Below the pieces are notes generated by a model. That model saw nothing but the letters and a program-made list of their open reading frames with translations, was not told the origin of the DNA and did not search any database. A DNA stretch of 35,369 bases, from NCBI GenBank assembly GCA_029858035.1, contig JAOUFU010000005.1, forward strand, positions 1-35,369. The letters are read 5' to 3'. This DNA is from Phycisphaerae bacterium. GTDB lineage: Bacteria; Planctomycetota; Phycisphaerae; Sedimentisphaerales; Anaerobacaceae. Positions 19,262 to 28,163 of this stretch are shown here, one piece after another (the stretch's first letter is position 1; each line of letters opens with the position of its first letter). The translations under genes and the position numbers were made by a program.

Positions 19262-20202
19262 AATTTTCCCCTCCGCAAGAGCCTCGTCATGTTCCCGCTC
19301 AGGATCTTCTGCTTGTCCTGTGCGCTCAGGTTCGCCCCGCGAATCTTGCCCACCCCTGCTGTCATGGACGAGTCACAGCCAAAGACGAGCCGATCCACCC
19401 CTACTACTGCTGCTGCCATCTCCACTGTGCCTTCATCTGTTACGCTGCCGCTGGTATCGAGCAAGACGTTCGGCGCGTGGCGCAGAACCTTGATCGTCCA
19501 CTCCCAATCGCCCCCGCCGGAGATGTGCGCGCAGATGAGCATGGCCTTCGGGTAGCGGCGAGATAGTTCAGCAAGGTGCCCACCGTCGGACATACGCGGC
19601 TGGTCATCAACGAAGTAGTGGGAGTGCGAGGCGTGCTGCAGGATCGGCACGCCCAGCTCAATCGCCAGCTCCACAATGGGAAAGACCACCGGCTCCGTGC
19701 AGGTGTACTCGTTGTAGAGCTTGATGCCGATAAACCCACGATCCACCACGCAGCGGCGGATTTCCTCCAACGCCTCTCGGCCGTAGCCGGGATTTACATA
19801 GCAGTAGCCGAGCACCCGATCGGGGAACCGGCGTATCCCGTCGGCCGTCCACCGGTTGCATTCCTGAAAGCCCTCGGCGGTCGCAGGCCGGCGCGGTGTG
19901 AGGATCGAGCAGCACAATTGGTCGATTCCCAGCTTGTCCGCCGCCTCAATGAGCTTGCGGTCGTCCGCTTCCCATGTCGTGCGGCTCCGATGAGTCAAGT
20001 GCGCATGACAGTCGATGACCTTGCCTTTGGGGAGTCGGTTGTTCGACGTGCCAGGCACAGGCTTCTCGACGGCCGCGCATGCTAACGGCAGTGTCGCTAC
20101 TCCTATCGCCACGGCCGTGGCGGCCGAACCCTTCAGGAACGTTCGTCGCGAGATGCGCGGCTGAGGTATCGGTGGACCCGAGGTTATCTTAGGGATAGCC
20201 AT
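19258..20202 (-). CDS. Amidohydrolase-2 family protein with Tat-type signal
   Basis: SRRTFLKGSAATAVAIGVATLPLACA, then VIDCHAHLTH (HxH), FIGIKLYNEYT, QHASHSHYF, LVFGCDSSM. GGAGG-like RBS lies upstream of the ATG at 20202. Confidence 0.8.
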   Translation of the reverse strand: MAIPKITSGPPIPQPRISRRTFLKGSAATAVAIGVATLPLACAAVEKPVPGTSNNRLPKGKVIDCHAHLTHRSRTTWEADDRKLIEAADKLGIDQLCCSILTPRRPATAEGFQECNRWTADGIRRFPDRVLGYCYVNPGYGREALEEIRRCVVDRGFIGIKLYNEYTCTEPVVFPIVELAIELGVPILQHASHSHYFVDDQPRMSDGGHLAELSRRYPKAMLICAHISGGGDWEWTIKVLRHAPNVLLDTSGSVTDEGTVEMAAAVVGVDRLVFGCDSSMTAGVGKIRGANLSAQDKQKILSGNMTRLLRRGKL

Positions 20203-22618
20203 GTGTTTCTGCCTCCTGTCCATATGTTGTATGTCGTATCTCGTATATCGCATCTCGTATCTCGACCGACGACGGACGATTCATCTCTCGTGCCTCGTCT
20301 CTCATCCCTCGTACACGGTGCGGCACGGCTGGGCCTCGCCAGATGCTGCCGCCGAAAGTGGTGACGTAGATCAGACCGTCGTCGGATGGTTCGAATGTCA
20401 CTCGCTGGATGTTCGAGAAGGGCAAATCGTCGAACGCCTGCCACGTTTGACCGTTGTCCTGCGAGAGCCACAGACCTGCGCCGGCAGCGCCCTCGGTGAG
20501 TGTCATGTAAATCCATCCATCGTGCTTTGGGTGGAAATAGCCACCGAAGGTTTGTTGGGCCTGGCGGCCAATGCGCTGCCAGGTTTGGCCGCCGTCCTGC
20601 GTGCAGTAGAGACCGCCGGACTGATCACCCCCGCCCGCGTCGCACACGCCCACCAGAATAATGTTGCTGTTCTGCGGGTGGACCGCAAAGTCCTTGGGAT
20701 ACAGAAAAAGCTGGGATGCGTTGACCTTCTCCCAGGTCTCGGCGCCGTCCCTGGACCGGTACAGCCCGACTCCCTCGCTCATGAGCGGCTTTCCCCGGGC
20801 GGGACGCATGGCGCAGATCATCGCAAAGAGTGTTCCATCCTTGTGCAGAATCACACGGGAGACGCGGATGTTCAGCGGATGGCCCAGGCCATTTTTCTTC
20901 AGCGTCCAGGTCTTGCCGTCATCGGTCGATTTGTATACGCCTTCCATGAAGAGGCCGGCGTAGAGCGTGCGGGTGTTCTTGGGGCTGCGGGGGTCGAGCA
21001 CGATGGAGGTCACCGGCCGCAGCGGCAGACCCTGCGCTTCCGGCTTCCAGGAAGCGCCGAAGTCATGGGAGATGCACACGCCGCCGGGCCCGTTGTGGCT
21101 GTGACGCTCGGAAATGATGTTGTCGTTTGGGATGTCGTGCACGTTGGAAAACGCACCCCACATTTTGCCTGGGATGTCCGGGTCGAACGCGGTCTCGTAG
21201 CAGGTGTTTCGCCATGGGGCCCAGGTGTTCTTGTCCCACCAAATCCAGGACTTTCCGCTATCGATGGACCGAGCGAAGCCGATGTCCGTATAGGCGATGT
21301 AATGACGGTTGGTTTCGAACGGGTCGATATAGTAGTTCCACGTCGTGGTGACGACAAGGCCGGTACACACCCATGCGCTGCCCGGCTTGGGTTGCTGGCC
21401 GGCAGCGGGGTAGGTATCACCGTTGAACCACGTGTCGCCCCCATTATGGGTAGCGTAGGACTGGCTCCACACCAGGATCAACCGGCTCGGGTCACTGTTG
21501 CAGATCGCAGCGCCGAAGGGGGTATCGCCTCCTTTGTACGATTGTCCCGACGAGGCGGTGACGTAGTTGGGAGCCACGTTGTATTGTTGAAAACGCGGGT
21601 CTTGGAAGAAAGTCGCTTGCCAGTTGTCACCACTGTCATCGCTGCGATAGACTGTCTCATGATGTGGCGGATGAAAGCCCGTGCTTGTATTCGTGACGTA
21701 AACTGTCAACGGTCTAGCGTCAGTGGCAAGAACCTGCTTGTACTGTGAGATAGGACCGTAAGACCACCGGTCGGCTTTCGTTGTGTCCACATTGATGCCG
21801 CGGCCCATCGCCGACTGCCAGGTCTGCCCGCGGTCCCGGGAACGGTAGACGCCCCCCCGCAAGACGCCGTTTTCCAGTTTGCTGGTCACAGTGCAGTAGA
21901 GCATGGTGCCCTCCGAATCGGAGCCTCCGCCGAAACCCTTGATCTCTTTCCAAGGCAGCCCATCGGTTCTCTCCACCCAGGTCTGTCCGCCATCATCAGA
22001 TCGCCAAATGTTCTTGTCCATGGCGGCGAACATCGTTCGGCCTTTGTTTGTGCGGTCGAAGTGGAATCCGATCACTCGGCCCTGCGGGCCCGGACAGGAG
22101 GTCCAGGTAAAGCCCGCATCGCGTGACAGCCGGCACCGGCCGTTGCGGGTACCCACGAGCATGATGCTTGGGTTTGAGGAATTGACCGCGATTTCACCGG
22201 AGAGGGAATCCTTGAGATCGCCGATGGGCGTAAAGGTCCGGCCACGGTCGCGGCTGATCTTCAGCCGGCCCGAGGAGGAGGCATAGACTATATTGGCATC
22301 GGACGGGTGAAAGCCCGGGCGACATTGGGTGTCGGTGCGCAACTGGGCATGGTGAATCATCCGCCAGTTGTGGCCGCCGTCCTCGGAGATGTAGGCGGCA
22401 CTCATATCGCAGTTGAGCATCATCAGGTTAGGGTCCGATGGCGAGATCGCGGGACTGAACATGCCGCCTCCGCCGGACAGGCCTAAGGGTTCCCAATTGC
22501 AGATTTCGGATTGCGTATTGTGAATTAGCGGCCCGCCTGATCCACAATCAGCCCACGCCAAAATTGCTGCCAGTAAGCAAAGGCAATTTACAGATGAGAA
22601 TAATATGCGATCTTTCAT
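20189..22618 (-). CDS. Secreted multi-Asp-box (BNR/VPS10/GH74-like) beta-propeller protein
   Basis: About 13 SxDxGxTW-like boxes (e.g. SEDGGHNW, SRDRGRTF, SDDGGQTW, STDDGKTW, TQDGGQTW, SQDNGQTW). Signal peptide MKDRILFSSVNCLCLLAAILAWA. ATG at 22618 overlaps the upstream TGA. Confidence 0.75.
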   Translation of the reverse strand: MKDRILFSSVNCLCLLAAILAWADCGSGGPLIHNTQSEICNWEPLGLSGGGGMFSPAISPSDPNLMMLNCDMSAAYISEDGGHNWRMIHHAQLRTDTQCRPGFHPSDANIVYASSSGRLKISRDRGRTFTPIGDLKDSLSGEIAVNSSNPSIMLVGTRNGRCRLSRDAGFTWTSCPGPQGRVIGFHFDRTNKGRTMFAAMDKNIWRSDDGGQTWVERTDGLPWKEIKGFGGGSDSEGTMLYCTVTSKLENGVLRGGVYRSRDRGQTWQSAMGRGINVDTTKADRWSYGPISQYKQVLATDARPLTVYVTNTSTGFHPPHHETVYRSDDSGDNWQATFFQDPRFQQYNVAPNYVTASSGQSYKGGDTPFGAAICNSDPSRLILVWSQSYATHNGGDTWFNGDTYPAAGQQPKPGSAWVCTGLVVTTTWNYYIDPFETNRHYIAYTDIGFARSIDSGKSWIWWDKNTWAPWRNTCYETAFDPDIPGKMWGAFSNVHDIPNDNIISERHSHNGPGGVCISHDFGASWKPEAQGLPLRPVTSIVLDPRSPKNTRTLYAGLFMEGVYKSTDDGKTWTLKKNGLGHPLNIRVSRVILHKDGTLFAMICAMRPARGKPLMSEGVGLYRSRDGAETWEKVNASQLFLYPKDFAVHPQNSNIILVGVCDAGGGDQSGGLYCTQDGGQTWQRIGRQAQQTFGGYFHPKHDGWIYMTLTEGAAGAGLWLSQDNGQTWQAFDDLPFSNIQRVTFEPSDDGLIYVTTFGGSIWRGPAVPHRVRGMRDEAREMNRPSSVEIRDAIYEIRHTTYGQEAETHGYP
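20222..20310. repeat. Degenerate heptanucleotide tandem repeat (minus strand GAGATAC-like units)
   Basis: Minus strand reads GAGGGAT GAGAGAC GAGGCAC GAGAGAT GAATCGT CCGTCGT CGGTC GAGATAC GAGATGC GATATAC GAGATAC GACATAC AACATAT. Confidence 0.75.
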
Positions 22619-23619
22619 ATCCACTTCCTCATTATCCGCAGGTACTCGCGGCAGGTTTCTCGTATGTCGGGATCGCCGGGATGCTGGTCCTGCTCGATGG
22701 AGGCGAAGCCGTTGAAGCCGACCTGTTTGAGGGCCGTGATAATCGCCTGGATGTCCATCACGCCCCGACCGAACGCCGGGAACTGTCGCATCAGGCCGTC
22801 GATATCGCGCATATGCACGTTCATCAGGTGCCTGCCGACTTTATGTATCGCGAGCGGAGGGTATTCCCGCTGGAGCAGTGTCCAGCCCGCGTCAAGATTG
22901 TAGCCCAAATCGTCGTCGCGAATCTGGTCCCACAGCCGCAGGAACGAAGCCGCATCCGGGACTAAGCAATGCGTGTGCTGCTCGATGGAGAACTTAAGGC
23001 CGTGGGCTTTCGCCCGTGACAGGCAGGCTTTGGTAGTCTCTACGTAGGCGTTCCAAACCCGGTCCCAATCGAATTCTTCCGCAATGTCGATGTGATACTT
23101 CTGTCCTGGTTTAGGATTGGTGATCTCGTAGTAACGGGGCAGATACCCCGTCGGCCCTTTCAGTTCGCGAGCCCAGGGAGCAACGATATTGATGATCGGA
23201 GCCCCCAGCTTCTTGCCGATTCGGCAGCCCGCCTCGAAGTAGGCCAGTGCCTGCTCGCGAGCGGCTCGATCCGTGCTCGACAGGTCCTCGACCACCGGCT
23301 GGAAAAGAACGAATTGCGACACAAGCAACTTATTTTGCCGGAGTCTTTTATTGAGCTGGTAGATCCTTGTGTCGGTCCAGAAATCCTTGAGATCCCTTCG
23401 CGCCGTCACGATCAACTCGACGCCGCCAAAGCCCAGCTCGCCGATGATATCCAGGGCCGGCTCGGGGTCCGCAGCGGGACCCAGACTGTGAAAACACCAA
23501 CTCAGGCAGCCAACTTTAGGCTTGCTCTGTACATGCGATTGCGGTTGCGCTGCTGCCGACATCAACGGTAGTGTGGATGTCGCCAGCGCGACATTTCTAA
23601 GGAATTGACGGCGATTCAT
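22615..23619 (-). CDS. Sugar phosphate isomerase/epimerase-like TIM barrel with Tat-type signal
   Basis: MNRRQFLRNVALATSTLPLMSAAA; FGGVELIVTAR, FSIEQHTHC, YNLDAGW, NVHMRDIDG, ASIEQDQHPG (xylose-isomerase-like AP-endonuclease fold motifs). Confidence 0.8.
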   Translation of the reverse strand: MNRRQFLRNVALATSTLPLMSAAAQPQSHVQSKPKVGCLSWCFHSLGPAADPEPALDIIGELGFGGVELIVTARRDLKDFWTDTRIYQLNKRLRQNKLLVSQFVLFQPVVEDLSSTDRAAREQALAYFEAGCRIGKKLGAPIINIVAPWARELKGPTGYLPRYYEITNPKPGQKYHIDIAEEFDWDRVWNAYVETTKACLSRAKAHGLKFSIEQHTHCLVPDAASFLRLWDQIRDDDLGYNLDAGWTLLQREYPPLAIHKVGRHLMNVHMRDIDGLMRQFPAFGRGVMDIQAIITALKQVGFNGFASIEQDQHPGDPDIRETCREYLRIMRKWI

Positions 23620-23796
23620 AATTTTACAGTGCCTCCAAGTATAAATAAGTCTATTGATATTGCGTTTCGGTTTTGATGGTTGTTGTTAGGGGCTTGCCGC
23701 TCACCATTCCACCGAGGTCACCCGAGGCGTTAAAACGCAGCAGCCAACTGGATATTACTCCATTCATATATGTGTCTCCCATGATCTGTCGGACAC

Positions 23797-23859
23797 AAGT
23801 CTCGAAACATCATCCCACACTTTTCACCGCAATGCAAGAGTCCTGTAAGTCCCGAAACA
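23797..23859. repeat. Pair of 13-bp direct repeats AAGTCYCGAAACA
   Basis: AAGTCTCGAAACA (23797-23809) and AAGTCCCGAAACA (23847-23859), 50 bp apart, upstream of a promoter-like sequence. Confidence 0.5.
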
Positions 23860-23909
23860 GAAACTTTCTTCTCCAGCAGCAGTTTTCCGATTCGGCCAAC
23901 GAAAGTAAG

Positions 23910-23938
23910 TTGAAAATCAGTACAGACTGTGGTATTAT
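23910..23938 (+). promoter_or_regulatory. Sigma70-like promoter upstream of the nitrilase-family gene
   Basis: TTGAAA (23910-23915), 17-bp spacer, TATTAT (23933-23938). Confidence 0.6.
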
Positions 23939-24018
23939 TAACTGTGTGGCGTGCAAGAGCACCGTTTATGAAGTTATATGGGAAATGTCCGTTAAGAATA
24001 GGAGAAGCCCTGATTACA

Positions 24019-25014
24019 ATGCGAAAATCACTTCTGAGCTTTCTTGTAATTGCCGCTTGTTTCTCGGTCGTGTCGGCCGAACAAGCCGACGTAAAACCCG
24101 TTCCTCAGCTTGACCGAGACAAGCTTCCTGGAAAGCAGGTCAAGGTCGCGGCGATTTGCATCGGCTTCGGCGGAGAGCGCAAGGCCAAGCTAAAAGAGGC
24201 CATCGACCAGCTTCATACCGCCGGCCGGAACGGCGTCGATATCGCCTGCCTGCCCGAAGAATTCGCCGGCACCAACGCCGAAACCATTCCCGGACCAACG
24301 ACAAACGCCGTCGCCGAACTGGCTAAACTTTACCATATGTACGTCGTCTGTCCCATCCGCGAACAGGCCGGCGACAAGAAATACAACACCGCCGTCCTGA
24401 TAGACCGCAAGGGCGAGGTTACCGGCTACTATCGCAAGGTCTTTGTGTTCTGGGGCGAAGGCCTTAACCTTGGCACCGAGGGTGTTAAAGTCTTCGAGAC
24501 TGATTTCGGACGTGTAAGCATCCTGACCTGCTTCGATTTGAACTATCCCGAACTCTGGCAGAAGTGCGACGACCTGGACGTCGATATCGTCTTTTGGCCG
24601 AGCGCCTACGGCGGCGGCTCCCCTCTCAACGCCATGGCAATCCTCTATCATTACTACATTGTTCCCGTCGGTGCCGGCAACATCATCGACATCACCGGCA
24701 AGACCTCACCCCGAATCGAAAAGCCCCGACCAAAGCAATTCATCGCCACGCTCGACCTCGACCGCGCCTTCGCCCACCACGACTTCAACCGCGAAAAGGT
24801 CAAGAAGATGCTTGAAGAGCACGCCGGTGAGATAGAAGTCGAGCGAAATCTTAGCGAAGAAGACCTCGCCCCGTGGTGGCTCTTCAAGGCGACCAAACCG
24901 GGCGTCAGAGTGCGAAAGCTTCTGAAAGAATACAAAATCGAAACCCTGAGAGAATACCAGAACCGCAGCAGAAAACAAATCAACCAGGCCCGAAAAGAGG
25001 GCAGGAGAATATGA
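24019..25014 (+). CDS. Exported carbon-nitrogen hydrolase (nitrilase superfamily)
   Basis: Signal peptide MRKSLLSFLVIAACFSVVSA. Candidate Glu-Lys-Cys triad in CLPEEFAG, GYYRKVFVFWGEG and LTCFDLNYPE. Confidence 0.85.
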   Translation: MRKSLLSFLVIAACFSVVSAEQADVKPVPQLDRDKLPGKQVKVAAICIGFGGERKAKLKEAIDQLHTAGRNGVDIACLPEEFAGTNAETIPGPTTNAVAELAKLYHMYVVCPIREQAGDKKYNTAVLIDRKGEVTGYYRKVFVFWGEGLNLGTEGVKVFETDFGRVSILTCFDLNYPELWQKCDDLDVDIVFWPSAYGGGSPLNAMAILYHYYIVPVGAGNIIDITGKTSPRIEKPRPKQFIATLDLDRAFAHHDFNREKVKKMLEEHAGEIEVERNLSEEDLAPWWLFKATKPGVRVRKLLKEYKIETLREYQNRSRKQINQARKEGRRI

Positions 25015-25021
25015 AACATTA

Positions 25022-25112
25022 CGACATGTCCCAGTGCGTTATTCCGGTTCGATATGTCCCGTTGCGTCGGTCCGTTCCGATGTATCACGCTTGATTATTC
25101 CGGCTAATATGA
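25022..25112. repeat. Degenerate heptad / 28-bp tandem repeat array
   Basis: CGACATG TCCCAGT GCGTTAT TCCGGTT CGATATG TCCCGTT GCGTCGG TCCGTTC CGATGTA TCACGCT TGATTAT TCCGGCT AATATGA. TCC-type heptads recur every 14 nt. Confidence 0.6.
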
Positions 25113-25122
25113 GGAGAATCCC

Positions 25123-26817
25123 ATGAGTAGTTGGCTGGTTCCGGTAGGGCTCGCCCTGCTTCTGTGTACTGCGTCCCTCAAAGCTCAAGAGGGCTTTCGA
25201 CGAGGCAAAATCAAGAAGATCGACCTGGAACACAGGATCCTGAGCTTGGCGGTGGACGGCAAAGATGAGGAGTTTCAACTGGCGGAGGATGCCCGGATTC
25301 TCGGGGCATCGGGCAAAAACCTCCGGGAGCGGTTACAGGGCATCAAGGAGGGAGCCGAGATCTTTTTCAAGGCAACGAAGCGGGACGGCCGATCCATCGT
25401 CGTCGCCCTGAAGCCGGTCATCGGGTCGTACGGCGCCACGCTGGCCCCGAAGATGCCTGTCGGGGCTGTCGTCGTGCCGGCTGAGGATGGTGCCCTCGCG
25501 AAAGCAATAAGCTCTCACGGTACCGATACAGTCTTCTATTTGAAAGCCGGTATCCACACCGGAAACGGCGAAATGCGACCGAAGGCGGGATCGGTGTTCG
25601 TCGGCGAAACGGGAGCGATCCTCGATGGTGGAAATGCCACGGCCAAGTGTTTCATCCACGACGTCGGCGTGATTCCCTACAAGGCCTCCGCACCGCGGTA
25701 CGTGGTCACCTTGCGTAATCTCGTGGTCAGAAACTACTCCTCCGCCGATCAGGAATGCGCGGTCATGATCCACGACTCGGGCCAGGGGTGGCCGCGTGCG
25801 CTGTCCGACCCGGCCGATCGCAACGGCTGGCTGCTCGAGCACTGCACGTTCACCTCGAACCGAGCGGGCGGGGCGTACCTCGGTTCGGCCTCGACCGCAC
25901 GGGGCTGCCTTTTTGCGGATAACGGCCAGATCGGCGTCAAAGCCTGTGGGCGCAACGTGCAGCTCTTGGCTTGCCGCTCTACGCGTAACAACGTGGCCCG
26001 CAAATTCAACTACATGTGGGAGGCCGGCGGCACCAAATTCTGGGGCGTAAAGGATATGCTTGTCGACGGCGGCGAGTATGATCACAACGGCGGCTTTGGC
26101 TTGTGGTTCGATTATGTTTGGGATGGAAATGTCGTCAAAAACGTTAGCTTCCACCACAACTTGCGGCCCGGGCTCTCGATTGAGATGGCAGCGGGCGTTG
26201 AGGTCACCGGCTGCACGTTCAGCCGCGACGACCTTGACGGACTCAGCGGCGAGATCCCCCTTGCGTTTCGACCCTGGGATAAGTCGCCGAAATCCGGCCC
26301 GGATCTGTGGAGCGGCGAAATCATGCTCTTCAACCCCTGCGCCGCCGGTACGTACGTCGACCCGGTCACAAAGGTCTCCTACTCCTTTTCCTCCAAGACC
26401 TGGATACATGGCAACACGATAGTCGACGGCGGCGGGGGAATCTTGTGCCAGTATCAGGACAGAGGCGGCATCGACCCCACCCACCAGGGACAGGGGAGCG
26501 AGAACGGCCCGGTAGCCGGGTTGGTCGGGATCGTAGTCGAAGACAACACGATTGCCTGTAACGCCGGTCGTGCGGCGACCGTGACGACGCTCCCGAATCG
26601 CGACTACAAGGACGCCTCCGGGTCGTGGGGGCCAATCCCGGCGACCCAGGCGGAGGCTCAATGCCAGGGCCCTCTCTTCCGCCTCAACCGCTACTCCGGA
26701 AGCGTCATGTTCCGCGTACCCAAGGCAGCCGTGGCAGGCGGGAGCACCAACATTTGGGAATGGAATGACCGGGCGGATATCGACCTGGCGAAATGGCGTT
26801 CATTAGGGAAGCTTTGA
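25123..26817 (+). CDS. Secreted right-handed parallel beta-helix protein with N-terminal small beta-barrel-like region
   Basis: Signal peptide MSSWLVPVGLALLLCTASLKAQ; RGKIKKIDLEHRILSLAVDGKDEEF...GAEIFFKATKRDG; then beta-helix repeats (GGEYDHNGGFGLWFDYVWDGNVVKNVSFHHNLRPGLSIE). Confidence 0.75.
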   Translation: MSSWLVPVGLALLLCTASLKAQEGFRRGKIKKIDLEHRILSLAVDGKDEEFQLAEDARILGASGKNLRERLQGIKEGAEIFFKATKRDGRSIVVALKPVIGSYGATLAPKMPVGAVVVPAEDGALAKAISSHGTDTVFYLKAGIHTGNGEMRPKAGSVFVGETGAILDGGNATAKCFIHDVGVIPYKASAPRYVVTLRNLVVRNYSSADQECAVMIHDSGQGWPRALSDPADRNGWLLEHCTFTSNRAGGAYLGSASTARGCLFADNGQIGVKACGRNVQLLACRSTRNNVARKFNYMWEAGGTKFWGVKDMLVDGGEYDHNGGFGLWFDYVWDGNVVKNVSFHHNLRPGLSIEMAAGVEVTGCTFSRDDLDGLSGEIPLAFRPWDKSPKSGPDLWSGEIMLFNPCAAGTYVDPVTKVSYSFSSKTWIHGNTIVDGGGGILCQYQDRGGIDPTHQGQGSENGPVAGLVGIVVEDNTIACNAGRAATVTTLPNRDYKDASGSWGPIPATQAEAQCQGPLFRLNRYSGSVMFRVPKAAVAGGSTNIWEWNDRADIDLAKWRSLGKL

Positions 26818-26900
26818 CGGCCGGCCGTGACGCCTCCACTGGAAGCCGCCGTGAAGCCGACGAGACAAAGAGCAGCATAGGCGGCCAATCACCAAAGTAG

Positions 26901-28163
26901 CTACCAGAAGATGATGTAAATAGCAACGTAAGCGCCGGCTACGAGGCTCCACCAGAGGATGAGGTTCTTGTACCATGGGTTGGAACCGATTTTCTCCCCG
27001 GTCGGCAGAAAGAGCATGTGTCGCTTCCAGATCCATTGATTTACCCTGGCTGGCTCGGAGGCCGCTCGCATGTAACTCATTGTTACATGGAATGCGACGA
27101 CAGGAACCAGGAGGATACCCGCCAGGACGAATGAGTTAAAGTCGACATGCAGTATTTTCAGTATAGCCGGCAGCAAGGTCATCGGAATGCATAACAGCAG
27201 AGTGGCAGTGGCGGAGAAGTTGTTCGAACGAGACCACAGCAGGGCCGAGACGAACACCACGACGATGGGTACAGCCATAAAGAACCAACATTCTTGGAAA
27301 TAGCCAAACAGTGTTTCCCATCGGCCGACGACAGGGGTCCAAGACACTCCGATCACCAGAACGACCGCGGCAGTGTAACGGCCGATACGGATCATCTCGC
27401 GATCTGTAGCAGACGGTTTCCAAAGGCGCTGGTAGAAGTCGATGGTCAGGACGGTCGAACACGAGTTCACCAGCGAATCGATGGTGGACATGATCGCGCC
27501 GATCAGGCAGGCAAAGAACAGCCCCCGGATTCCGTATCCCAAGAGCCCGATCAGGTGGCTGACAAGTCGGGGATAGGCCTGATCGGGATTCTCCAGGTTC
27601 GGGAACAACCGATAGGCAATCACACCAGGGAAGCAAACGGCCAGGGTCAGAAATATTCCAAGGAACCCGGCGAAGATGACACCGGCGCGAGCGTCCCACT
27701 CACTCTTTGCACCGAGGACCCGCTGATTTATGTACTGGTTCGTGGCATAGTACCAAAGATGCGTCGAAACAGTCAGCACAAGTATGCCGGTCCAGGGCAG
27801 TTCGGGGTGGGCGGCTGAGAGGATCAGATGCGCACGGTCGCCGGTACCGCGCATAGCCTCCCAGCCTCCGACTTCGTTCAGACCGAGAAAAAACACGAGC
27901 AGACCGCCGCCCAGGAGCAGTATGGCCTGAAGCAGATCCGTCCAGACAACCGAGGCCAGCCCGCCCGCGACGGTGTACGCCCCGGCGACCACCGCCAGCG
28001 CGATTATGGCCAGCCAGAGGTTCACGCCGAAGATGGCGTGCAGGGCCAGGCCGCCTGCGAACAGAACGCCAGCTAAGTTGATGAAGATGTATGAGAGGAT
28101 AGTAATGACTGCGAAGGTAAATCGGCTTGATGGTCCGAAGCGGTGCTCCAGCCTGATCAGCAA
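26901..28163 (-). pseudogene. Sodium:solute symporter (SSS family), 5'-truncated
   Basis: SSS motifs (SYIFINLAGVLFAGGLALHAI, GGLASVVWTDLLQ, ATNQYINQRVLGAKSEWDARAG, IMSTIDSLVNSCSTV). Begins at LEHRFG, so roughly the first 100+ residues of a normal SSS protein are absent. Confidence 0.75.

Noticed and set aside
20201-21748. 515-aa plus-strand ORF
   Set aside because: Lies antisense to the Asp-box propeller gene, has no recognisable domain, and fits high-GC shadow-ORF behaviour.
25333-26661. 442-aa minus-strand ORF
   Set aside because: Antisense to a convincing signal-peptide beta-helix gene; composition typical of a shadow ORF.
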